A stretch of DNA of 5,903 nt. Origin: Planctomycetales bacterium (GTDB taxonomy: Bacteria > Planctomycetota > Phycisphaerae > SM23-33). The position numbers were made by a program, and so were the translations under genes. Below, in pieces: positions 1 to 5,903 of the stretch. Each line of letters starts with the position of its first letter. Positions within the stretch are counted from its first letter, which is position 1. Under the pieces are notes generated by a model. The model was not told the DNA's origin. It saw nothing but the letters and a program-made list of their open reading frames with translations, and ran no database searches. The DNA lies in NCBI GenBank assembly GCA_030631125.1, contig DAOVLS010000162.1, forward strand, positions 1 through 5,903, read 5' to 3'.

Positions 1-10
1 AACATGGCCT

Positions 11-1339
11 ATGAGTTTACCTGTTGTCGCCATTGTGGGTCGGCCTAACGTCGGCAAGAGCAGTCTGCTGAACTGTCTGACCGGCAGGCGGATCGCAATC
101 GTCGATGCAACGCCGGGCGTTACACGCGACCGGATCAGCACGCCGCTGCCTATCGGAACCGACCCGGAAAGATACGTCGAACTGGTCGATACCGGCGGAT
201 ACGGAATCGAAGACACCGATGACCTCACCGACGAGATTACCGGCCAGATTGACTACGCCATGTCCGCAGCGGCGCTGATATTGTTCATTGTCGATGCCCG
301 CGAGGGCGTAATGCCGCTGGACAAGGCTGTGGCTGAGCGACTGCGCCACGCCGACAGGCCTGTCATACTGGTGGCAAACAAGGTCGATTCGCCCAGGGCG
401 CAGACCGAGACGGGCGAGTTGTACGCTCTTGGATTCGGTGAGCCGATGGTCATATCGGCCACTCATCAACTCGGCACCGAAGAATTGCTGGAGGCGATTG
501 CCGAGCGTGTAGGCCCGGCCGCCGAGGCGCCCGACGAGCCGATAATGAAACTCGCCATCGTCGGGAAGCGAAACGTCGGCAAAAGCACCTTAATCAACAC
601 GCTGGCCGGGACCGACCGCGTTATCGTCTCGGAAGTCCCCGGCACGACGCGCGACAGCGTGGATGTGCGGTTCGAGATGGACGGGCGGTCGCTCATGGCC
701 ATCGACACCGCCGGCGTCCGCAAGCGAAGCAAACTCGCCGACGACATCGAGTTCTACAGCCGGCACCGCGCGATGCGGAGCATCCGCCGGGCGGACGTTG
801 TGATGCTGATGTTCGACGCGGTCGAACAGGTCGGGAAGGTCGAAAAACAACTGGCCGATTACATCAGCGGGCTTTACAAACCCACCGTCTTCGTCGTCAA
901 CAAGTGGGACCTCGTGCCCGGCGACGTTACGCGGGACGAATACGGGCCTTACCTGACGCGCATCCTGCCGGGGCTTTCCTACGCCCCGATTGTCTTTACC
1001 TGTGCGGACGGCGGCGAGGGCGTCCGCGAGGCGATCGGTCTGGCCGGTGAACTGTTCGATCAGGCGCGCAGACGGGTACAGACGGCGGAGTTGAACGTTG
1101 TGGTCGAGGAGATTATCTCTGCTCATGCGCCAAGATCGAAGCAGACGGGCAGGTTCCCGAAGATTTACTACGTTACGCAGATAGCGACCGCACCGCCGAC
1201 GATAGCCGTCTTCGTCAACAACGCCGACTCCTTCGAGCCGACCTACCGCCGATACCTCATCAACCAGCTCCGCCTCCGCCTGCCGTTCCCGGAAATCCCC
1301 ATCCGCCTGATCTTTCGCCCGCATCAATCCCGCCGATGA
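11..1339 (+). CDS. der: Ribosome biogenesis GTPase Der (EngA)
   Basis: Der is a cytoplasmic GTPase with two tandem G domains that helps mature the 50S ribosomal subunit. At 442 residues it has the usual family length. The first G domain shows G1 GRPNVGKS (10-17), TRD (38-40), DTGG (60-63), NKVD (123-126) and ISA (148-150). The second shows G1 GKRNVGKS (185-192), TTRD (212-215), DTAG (232-235) and NKWD (297-300). Its G5 region reads FTCADG (329-334) rather than the common SA-type motif. The KH-like RNA-binding domain fills about 353-437 and includes KIYYVTQ (384-390). The ATG at 11 gives the typical N-terminus with VVAIVGRPNVGKS close to the start. No Shine-Dalgarno sequence is visible in the ten bases before it. 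The frame stays open upstream, so an earlier start is possible but unlikely. An upstream gene could end at the TGA at 12-14, giving an ATGA overlap. Identification is firm. Confidence 0.97.
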   Translation: MSLPVVAIVGRPNVGKSSLLNCLTGRRIAIVDATPGVTRDRISTPLPIGTDPERYVELVDTGGYGIEDTDDLTDEITGQIDYAMSAAALILFIVDAREGVMPLDKAVAERLRHADRPVILVANKVDSPRAQTETGELYALGFGEPMVISATHQLGTEELLEAIAERVGPAAEAPDEPIMKLAIVGKRNVGKSTLINTLAGTDRVIVSEVPGTTRDSVDVRFEMDGRSLMAIDTAGVRKRSKLADDIEFYSRHRAMRSIRRADVVMLMFDAVEQVGKVEKQLADYISGLYKPTVFVVNKWDLVPGDVTRDEYGPYLTRILPGLSYAPIVFTCADGGEGVREAIGLAGELFDQARRRVQTAELNVVVEEIISAHAPRSKQTGRFPKIYYVTQIATAPPTIAVFVNNADSFEPTYRRYLINQLRLRLPFPEIPIRLIFRPHQSRR

Positions 1340-1344
1340 GCCGA

Positions 1345-1366
1345 CAGGGTGGATATGTCCGCCCTG
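1345..1366 (+). terminator. Hairpin just after der, possible terminator
   Basis: Six bases after the der stop codon, CAGGGTGGA (1345-1353) pairs with TCCGCCCTG (1358-1366) across a TATG loop. This gives a 9-bp GC-rich stem with one G-T pair. A short T-rich stretch (TTTTCCTTT, 1384-1392) lies 17 bases further on rather than directly after the stem, so this is not a textbook intrinsic terminator. It could weaken read-through from der, protect the 3' end of the transcript, or work with Rho. Confidence 0.4.
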
Positions 1367-1390
1367 CTGCCGGGGGAATCCGGTTTTCCT

Positions 1391-1420
1391 TTGACACAGC
1401 CGAGGCGACAGAAGGATACT
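1391..1420 (+). promoter_or_regulatory. Sigma-70-type promoter candidate for the 1512 gene
   Basis: A perfect -35 hexamer TTGACA (1391-1396) is followed after 18 bases by GATACT (1415-1420), which matches four of six positions of TATAAT. Transcription would start near 1426-1428, leaving a leader of about 85 bases before the gene at 1512. The site lies in the only sizeable gap on this strand and just after a hairpin, as expected for a separate transcription unit downstream of der. The -10 match is moderate and the call is from sequence alone. Confidence 0.45.
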
Positions 1421-1422
1421 TG

Positions 1423-1443
1423 CGGCAGAATTATGTTTTGCCG
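1423..1443 (+). other. Hairpin at the predicted 5' end of the leader
   Basis: CGGCAGAA (1423-1430) can pair with TTTTGCCG (1436-1443) around a TTATG loop, an 8-bp stem with one G-T pair. It begins within a few bases of the transcription start predicted from the -35/-10 pair, so it could be a stabilising 5'-end hairpin. As DNA it could instead be an operator just downstream of the promoter. A smaller stem, CCGCT with AGCGG (1441-1454), overlaps its right arm and would compete with it. Confidence 0.3.
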
Positions 1444-1498
1444 CTCTCCAGCGGACAGGACACGCGAAACATTCCTGATCCCGTAAGGTTACAAAAGA

Positions 1499-1504
1499 AA
1501 GGAG
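1499..1504 (+). promoter_or_regulatory. Strong Shine-Dalgarno site for the 1512 gene
   Basis: AAGGAG at 1499-1504 lies seven bases before the ATG at 1512 in a purine-rich context. It fixes the start of the ceramidase-like gene and argues against the overlapping short frame that begins at 1336. Confidence 0.8.
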
Positions 1505-1511
1505 ATAGAAA

Positions 1512-2984
1512 ATGTCATTGTTGAAGGCGACAGGTCTGCTGTTGGCGGCGTCATGCGTCGTGTTGTTGGCAACTCCGGCGGGCGGTCTGGCCGCTGATGA
1601 CCGCTCGGTATCCCGTCCGGCATCTGCCCTCAAGATCGGCGTGGCCAGGACGGACATCACCCCTCCTGTAAAGATCGACAGTAAGGGAAAGATATTTCCC
1701 ATCGGCACACCATTATACGCCACCGCAATTGTCCTGGAATGCCGGGGAAAGCGGATTGCCATAGTCTGCCCGGACGTCATGCTTTGTACGGGTGAGATAG
1801 TTTCAGTTACCAGAAAGCGGACCAGGCGACTCACCGGTATCCCCGCCGACCACGTCATGATAAACGCCTCCCACACCCACGCAGGAGGTCCACTGTGGGG
1901 CGAAGGAGCCAGGGAATATCGCATGTTCGTGGCAAAGAGGTGTGCTGACGCCATCTTCATGGCCGACAGGAGCAAGAAGCCCGCCCTTGCAGGCTATGCC
2001 AGGGCAAAGGTCAACCTTTCCATTAACCGCTGGAAAAAGAGAGACTGGGGCGTCCGCTGGGGCCCCAATCCCGACGGACCGGCCGACCAGGAACTTACCC
2101 TTATCCGATTTGACACACCTGAACATACTCCCATTGCCTTCCTTGCCAGTTACGCCTCTCACCCCACGGTCAGTACACTGGGCGGCGGCACTATCCACGG
2201 TGATTTTCCCTTCTTTCTTCGAGAGGCTCTCGAGCGGGCTTACCCGGGCAGTGTGGCTCTTTTTGCCACAGGGACCGCCGGCGACATCAAGATTGCCTTC
2301 CTGAACAAGGATAAATCCGACTTCAGATACGGTACTGTGGAAGATTCCCGCCGTTTTGGTTCTATCTTCGGCGCCGAGGCGGTCAAACTTGCCAAGGCCG
2401 CCAAAACCGTCCCTGTCCGAAGCATCGCTATTGCCTCGACAACGGTCAAACTACCGCTGCTTGCAGCAAAGGGTCAGGAGTTTGTCCGTAAGGAACTGGC
2501 CGACGCTGAGGAGAACGCCAAAAAAATCGTTACAAAAATTATCGCAGACGAGAAGGAGCGCATACGCTTGGCCGGGATGCCGATCAAACGCCTGAAGCGC
2601 CTTCTTCAGGCCTACCAGAAAGGCGACAAAACGGTTGAGGGCATTCCTGCGGAGATTCAGGTTATTACCCTCGGCGACCATATCCTTATTGCCGGGATTC
2701 CGGGGGAACCCATGGTTGAGATCGGCATGGCAATAAAGAAGTCCTTTCCCCGCCGATGTGTCGTGCCCCTGGGCTACTGCAACCAGCCCGTCGGCTATAT
2801 CCCCTCCCGATACATGGAATCCATCGGATGGTGCAATTACGGGGACGGCCCCTGGTCCGGTCTGACGTCTATCTCCGGCGCATCGGAGGATATTCTTGTC
2901 AAGACGGTGAAAGACCTCGCTGGTAAACTTGACCAGTTACAAAGGAAAAGCGAGGAAAAACCGGACGGAAGAAAAACCCCGTAA
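1512..2984 (+). CDS. Secreted neutral/alkaline ceramidase-like hydrolase
   Basis: The 490-residue product resembles the N-terminal catalytic domain of neutral/alkaline non-lysosomal ceramidases (Pfam family PF04734), zinc amidases that split ceramide into sphingosine and fatty acid. A signal peptide covers about 1-28, with K5, a hydrophobic core at 7-21 and a cut near GLAA. The domain opens with ARTDITP (45-51). Probable metal-site residues are H121/H123 in SHTHAGG, H217 in ASHPTV, E399 in IPGEP and perhaps Y429 in VGYIPS; this mapping is by motif analogy with the Pseudomonas enzyme. HGDFPFF (229-235) and GTAGDIK (254-260) are other family motifs. Classical ceramidases are about 650-700 residues with an extra C-terminal domain, which is missing here. 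A lysine- and glutamate-rich helical stretch at about 320-372 is extra relative to its neighbour. The start is set by the AAGGAG site. The family is fairly sure; ceramide as substrate is not. Confidence 0.88.
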   Translation: MSLLKATGLLLAASCVVLLATPAGGLAADDRSVSRPASALKIGVARTDITPPVKIDSKGKIFPIGTPLYATAIVLECRGKRIAIVCPDVMLCTGEIVSVTRKRTRRLTGIPADHVMINASHTHAGGPLWGEGAREYRMFVAKRCADAIFMADRSKKPALAGYARAKVNLSINRWKKRDWGVRWGPNPDGPADQELTLIRFDTPEHTPIAFLASYASHPTVSTLGGGTIHGDFPFFLREALERAYPGSVALFATGTAGDIKIAFLNKDKSDFRYGTVEDSRRFGSIFGAEAVKLAKAAKTVPVRSIAIASTTVKLPLLAAKGQEFVRKELADAEENAKKIVTKIIADEKERIRLAGMPIKRLKRLLQAYQKGDKTVEGIPAEIQVITLGDHILIAGIPGEPMVEIGMAIKKSFPRRCVVPLGYCNQPVGYIPSRYMESIGWCNYGDGPWSGLTSISGASEDILVKTVKDLAGKLDQLQRKSEEKPDGRKTP

Positions 2985-2990
2985 TAAATG

Positions 2991-3059
2991 CTGGATGACC
3001 GTCAGGTTACCCAAGTTGCAGGCCGGGACGGCGGGTAATCGTTCCAGTCATTTCCTTTT
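2991..3059 (+). terminator. Structured convergent gap, possible bidirectional terminator
   Basis: The gap between the two convergent genes can fold into one extended stem. CTGGA (2991-2995) pairs with TCCAG (3043-3047). GGTTACCC (3005-3012) pairs with GGGTAATC (3033-3040, one G-T pair). GCCG (3022-3025) pairs with CGGC (3029-3032) around a GGA loop. On the + strand it is followed by TCATTTCCTTTT (3048-3059), which overlaps the end of the - strand gene. The large bulge (3013-3021) and weak T-tract make it atypical. On the - strand the stem is followed by CATTTATTA. A role in ending both transcripts is inferred from position. Confidence 0.35.
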
Positions 3060-4454
3060 GGGTTTCATCTCACCGACGAGTTTAAGGCTCTCTTTGATCA
3101 GGACTTGCGGAGTGTTCGGTGCGAAATGTGTTGACCGTGCATCCGGGTCTTTGATTGCGTAGCCACGCGGTGACGGCAGGTATCCAAGCCAGGGACCGTT
3201 GGCGAATCCCAGGACGAACGTGTGTTTGAACGGCGAAGCGTCCTTGATCATCAGTCCGAGCTCGACGTAGGGTTCCATCGAGCCGATTACCAGGATAAGC
3301 GTATCGCCGATAACCAGGGCCTGAATCTCGTTCGGGATGGACGTTCTGCCCTTGACGAGGCGGGGAATGGTGCGGCGTCTGGTCTTCTCAAAATCCTTCT
3401 GGGGCAGTCCGATCATCCTCTTTTTACCGGCGAGGCGCACCCATCGGGTTACGTCAATGTGTTTAAGGATGTCCAGCGTATCATCGGCAAACTTTTTGCC
3501 CAGCCTTTCGGCTTCGGGAATAGTCCTGCTCTTTCTGAAGGTCTGGGTTCCGGTATCTCCGGCACAGCCCTGGAGGAACAGCGCGACGGCGCTCTTTCCC
3601 AGCCGCTTTTCTATTCCCAGCATCCCGATACCCGCGAAGTCCCCGCTCAGCAGTGTGTTTTCGCCGGCAAGGACGGTCGGGTGACAGGAATAGTTGACGA
3701 CGACGGCGATGATGTTACGCTTTTCGTCCTCGATGCGGATCACGCCGCATTCGTTATCCATGACCACATTGGGGCTGGAATGACCATCGCGGAGCCACGA
3801 ACCACGAGTCGTGCGCCGGTTGGTCCCGATGCCGTAAATCATCTTCGAGCCGACGCCGATGCGTGCTTTTTTCCTGTTTTTCCAGGCCTGCTCGGCTGCT
3901 TTGATGGAGGCGTCAGGGAACGGACCTCTACAACCGGAATGAGTATGCGTAGGGCTGATGAGGATGTTGGCCTCCGGGATGCCGGTGCGTTTGTGAATCT
4001 CGCGCCGGGTTCGTGCAATCATTTTGAAATTATTGACGTGCAACTTATCCCAACTGATGACAGCCAATTTCTCATCGCCGTTGTCCAGGACCAATGCCCT
4101 GACGTACAGCCGGTCGTGGACGCCGGTGGAGGTCCGGCGATTGAAGCCTCGCATGATAACGGGGCCTGAGGGGGTTATGTCCACACGGGCAGCGCCGGCC
4201 TGGAGCCATTTGCCCGGCGGGGTTCCGGCATCATTGACGCGCGACGGGCGCTTCGGAAGCGCCGGAAGCGTCCTCGCCTCGACATAGACAGGTTTCCCGC
4301 AGCGATTCTCCACGGTGTACGGGCGCGCTTTGGGTTTCTGTGCCTGCTCCTTTTCAGCGGCGAAGACCTGATTTATCCCGATAAACACCGCGCATACGGC
4401 AAATGCCGCCAGGACTTTCATTTGAACCGGTCCTTTGCTCCGAAAATACACCAT
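3048..4454 (-). CDS. Second secreted ceramidase-like hydrolase
   Basis: This 468-residue protein belongs to the same neutral/alkaline ceramidase N-terminal family as the gene it converges on. It has AARVDITP (88-95), PTHTHSG with H170/H172 (168-174), CHPTV with H258 (257-261), SGDF (270-273), LQGCAGDTG (294-302), E394 in SMEPYVELG and Y425 in LGYLPS. The probable metal ligands are therefore kept, although the usual PGE turn reads SME and the HGD seen in the neighbour is SGD. Two starts are credible. The ATG at 4454 has AGGAG eight bases upstream and gives a longer basic N-terminus. The ATG at 4421 has AAAGGA nine bases upstream and gives a textbook signal peptide, MKVLAAFAVCAVF with a cut near VFA-A. 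I list the outer start for its stronger ribosome site, without certainty. Residues about 38-82 form a linker before the domain. It lies 91 bases after the ATPase gene on the same strand, so co-transcription is possible. The substrate is unknown. Confidence 0.88.
   Translation of the reverse strand: MVYFRSKGPVQMKVLAAFAVCAVFIGINQVFAAEKEQAQKPKARPYTVENRCGKPVYVEARTLPALPKRPSRVNDAGTPPGKWLQAGAARVDITPSGPVIMRGFNRRTSTGVHDRLYVRALVLDNGDEKLAVISWDKLHVNNFKMIARTRREIHKRTGIPEANILISPTHTHSGCRGPFPDASIKAAEQAWKNRKKARIGVGSKMIYGIGTNRRTTRGSWLRDGHSSPNVVMDNECGVIRIEDEKRNIIAVVVNYSCHPTVLAGENTLLSGDFAGIGMLGIEKRLGKSAVALFLQGCAGDTGTQTFRKSRTIPEAERLGKKFADDTLDILKHIDVTRWVRLAGKKRMIGLPQKDFEKTRRRTIPRLVKGRTSIPNEIQALVIGDTLILVIGSMEPYVELGLMIKDASPFKHTFVLGFANGPWLGYLPSPRGYAIKDPDARSTHFAPNTPQVLIKESLKLVGEMKPKRK
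4431..4436 (-). promoter_or_regulatory. Shine-Dalgarno site supporting the inner start at 4421
   Basis: Read on the - strand this is AAAGGA, nine bases before the ATG at 4421-4419. It supports the shorter product beginning MKVLAAF. It competes with the AGGAG site at 4467-4463 that serves the ATG at 4454. Confidence 0.4.
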
Positions 4455-4455
4455 A

Positions 4456-4476
4456 GCATAAACTCCTGGTTTATGC
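4456..4476 (-). promoter_or_regulatory. Perfect inverted repeat carrying the Shine-Dalgarno site
   Basis: The arms GCATAAAC and GTTTATGC (8 bp, no mismatch) flank a five-base loop that reads CAGGA on the - strand. The AGGAG ribosome site (4467-4463) therefore has four bases in the loop and its last G in the stem. The repeat ends one base before the ATG at 4454. In RNA it could modulate ribosome access; in DNA its symmetry would also suit a dimeric repressor. Either way it is well placed to control the ceramidase-like gene. The structure is seen directly; the function is inferred. Confidence 0.45.
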
Positions 4477-4545
4477 GTATTTGAACGCCTTTTCCGGGAT
4501 AGAGTACCGGTCTTTTCTTTTTTTCAGTGTTTCATCCCGCCGTGC

Positions 4546-5903
4546 CTATCGCAACGACATCACGCGGAAGACCTCGTCCAGTGTTATTTCGCCGCCGGCT
4601 GCGCGACGGATACCGTCGGCGGCCATGGTGGTCATGCCGCCGCGAACGGCGATGGCTCGCATCTCGTCGGCCGATGCCCCGCCCCGCAAGGCCTGACCTA
4701 TCTCCGGCGTAACCTCAAGCATCTCGGCGATGAGCGTCCGTCCTCGGTAACCCATCTGCCCGCATTCGCTACAACCGACGGGTTTGCGGAAGTTCTTCTC
4801 CAAAGCCTCCCATTGGAGACCACCGGCACCGGCCATCTCTTCTGCGCGCATGAGAACCTTGGCCGACGGTTCGTCCGGCGTACTGCAAGCCTTACAGACG
4901 CATCGGACCAGACGCTGAGCGCTGATAAGTTTGGTGGCGTCGGCAATCATAAAAGGCTCGGCTCCCATATCCAACATGCGTTTCAAGGCGCCGACGGCGT
5001 CATCGGTATGTAGAGTGGTCATGATGAGGTGTCCGGTCAAGGCGGCCTGATGGGCGATCATAAGCGTCTCAAAGTCGCGTATCTCGCCGATCATGATGAC
5101 GTCAGGATCGCTTCGCATGAAGGACCGTGTCGCCCGCGCGAAGGTCAATCCCTCCTTCTGGCGTACGGGTACCTGAACCATGCCGCCAATCAGATACTCC
5201 ACGGGATCCTCCACGCTCATCACCTTGATTCCCGGACTTATCAAGTGGACCAGGCAGGCGTACAGCACCGTTGTCTTGCCGCAGCCGATCGGCCCGGAAA
5301 TAATCACCAGTCCGTGCGGGGCCTCGATGGCCCGAAGGAGTTTTTCCCTGTCGGCCGGGGCGTGGCCGATGCTGTCGATAGACAGATTAATCTGATCGGG
5401 CCTGAGGATGCGAAGCGTAACCGCTTCGCCCACCAGCGCCGGCAGGAAGCAGATGCGTATGTCTAATTCCACCTGTCCCTTCTTCTCTTTGAACGTAATC
5501 ATGATTCGTCCATCCTGTGGCAGGGCCTTCTCGTGGACGTCGCAGGCAGACAACTGTTTGAATCGCTCGACGATGGCGGGCAGGAGGCGGATGTCGAACT
5601 CGACGACCGGATGCAGTACGCCGTCCACCCGGCAGCGGATTACCGCGCTTTTCACATACGGTTCGATGTGAATGTCGCTGGCCCGCATGGTAGCGCCCAG
5701 GACGATTATCAGAACCGCCGCCCGACTAACCGGTTCGGTATCGGGGGCAGAGGGGCTAATGCCACCGAGTTTCCTGAGCCTGTCGTCAAGACTTTTTACC
5801 AGTGGGCCTATGTCAGTGGGTAGTTCGATTTTCGGCTCCTGGCCTTTGAGGAACCGCTCGATGTCGGCCCGGTAGAACCGCCATTGCCGTCCTACCTTCA
5901 TGC
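4546..5903 (-). CDS. PilB/GspE-type secretion ATPase with N-terminal HTH remnant, partial
   Basis: This is a cytoplasmic hexameric ATPase of the type II secretion / type IV pilus family, which drives pilin assembly or secretion. Residues are numbered from the ATG at 5901. The N2 domain includes ASDIHIEPY (74-82) and RVDGVL (91-96). The motor has Walker A GPIGCGKTT (203-211), Asp box VEDPVEY (230-236), Walker B DPDVIMIGEIRD (265-276) and His box TGHLIMTTLHTDD (289-301). A probable zinc site is formed by C336/C339 and C377/C380, the latter followed by GYRGR (384-388). The C-terminus is complete. The first 18 residues, MKVGRQWRFYRADIERFL, match the end of an excisionase-type helix-turn-helix domain. 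The frame is open to the window edge, so the ATG at 5901 is probably internal and about 30 residues or more are missing. The usual GspE N1 domain is not visible. PilB versus GspE cannot be decided here. Confidence 0.93.
   Translation of the reverse strand, partial: MKVGRQWRFYRADIERFLKGQEPKIELPTDIGPLVKSLDDRLRKLGGISPSAPDTEPVSRAAVLIIVLGATMRASDIHIEPYVKSAVIRCRVDGVLHPVVEFDIRLLPAIVERFKQLSACDVHEKALPQDGRIMITFKEKKGQVELDIRICFLPALVGEAVTLRILRPDQINLSIDSIGHAPADREKLLRAIEAPHGLVIISGPIGCGKTTVLYACLVHLISPGIKVMSVEDPVEYLIGGMVQVPVRQKEGLTFARATRSFMRSDPDVIMIGEIRDFETLMIAHQAALTGHLIMTTLHTDDAVGALKRMLDMGAEPFMIADATKLISAQRLVRCVCKACSTPDEPSAKVLMRAEEMAGAGGLQWEALEKNFRKPVGCSECGQMGYRGRTLIAEMLEVTPEIGQALRGGASADEMRAIAVRGGMTTMAADGIRRAAGGEITLDEVFRVMSLR

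Noticed and set aside
4..48. A short + strand frame beginning at the ATG at 4, ending at 48
   Set aside because: It is only 14 codons, overlaps the conserved start of der and has no visible ribosome site.
1336..1524. A 62-codon + strand frame overlapping the der stop by ATGA and running into the next gene
   Set aside because: It has no recognisable domain, covers both hairpins, the promoter candidate and the ribosome site, and overlaps the well-supported start at 1512. The ATGA overlap is probably chance.
590..1975. A 461-codon - strand frame antisense to der and the 1512 gene
   Set aside because: It runs opposite two well-identified genes. Its product is low in recognisable motifs and looks like a GC-driven antisense frame.
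3222..4169. A 315-codon + strand frame antisense to the second ceramidase-like gene
   Set aside because: It has no domain, lies wholly inside a gene with clear family motifs, and shows the usual pattern of a shadow frame.
1512..4454. The two ceramidase-like genes as a recent inverted duplication
   Set aside because: Beyond short family motifs the proteins differ in length, spacing and sequence, and I see no long DNA inverted repeat between them.
4495..4524. CCGG...CCGG followed by a T-rich tract on the + strand, resembling a terminator
   Set aside because: The stem has only four base pairs and no + strand gene ends nearby. On the - strand the tract is A-rich and could at most be an upstream promoter element, but I found no convincing -35/-10 pair after it.
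5835..5903. A mobile-element excisionase gene at the right edge
   Set aside because: The HTH-like residues continue in frame into the ATPase domain with no stop, and there is no integrase, attachment site or other mobile gene in view.

Overview
The window looks like ordinary chromosomal DNA from a moderately GC-rich bacterium, most likely a member of the Planctomycetota (perhaps Phycisphaerae or relatives). That is an inference from three features. The Der GTPase has a second G domain with the run IEFYSRHRAMRSIRRADVV, a style I associate with planctomycete Der. There are two secreted ceramidase-like proteins, a family often expanded in that phylum. A PilB/GspE-type ATPase appears to begin with an excisionase-type DNA-binding domain. 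No rRNA, tRNA, CRISPR array, transposon or phage gene was found.

Layout. On the + strand, der (11-1339) is a complete double-GTPase ribosome assembly factor that may overlap an unseen upstream gene by ATGA. A 172-base gap follows (1340-1511) with a hairpin just after der, a consensus -35 box with a fair -10 box, a second hairpin near the predicted transcription start, and a strong ribosome binding site. These lead into a secreted ceramidase-like zinc hydrolase (1512-2984). A 63-base convergent gap, almost all of which can fold into one extended stem, separates it from a second, clearly different ceramidase-like protein on the - strand (3048-4454 or 4421). Upstream of that, also on the - strand, is the PilB/GspE-like ATPase (4546 to the window edge), cut off at its N-terminus. 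The 91-base gap between the two - strand genes holds a perfect 8-bp inverted repeat whose loop carries most of the Shine-Dalgarno sequence of the ceramidase-like gene.

How the genes relate. Der is housekeeping and probably unrelated to the rest. The two ceramidase-like proteins share a fold and probable metal site but differ in length, in a helical insertion and in local motifs, so they are old paralogues rather than a recent duplication. Both carry signal peptides and should act outside the cytoplasm; their substrate cannot be read from sequence. The ATPase would power a type IV pilus or type II secretion machine from the cytoplasm. It may be co-transcribed with the downstream ceramidase-like gene, but nothing proves a functional link.

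I see no clear new biological system. The items most worth a second look are the HTH-ATPase fusion at the right edge, the hairpin that presents the Shine-Dalgarno sequence at 4456-4476, and the structured convergent gap at 2991-3047.
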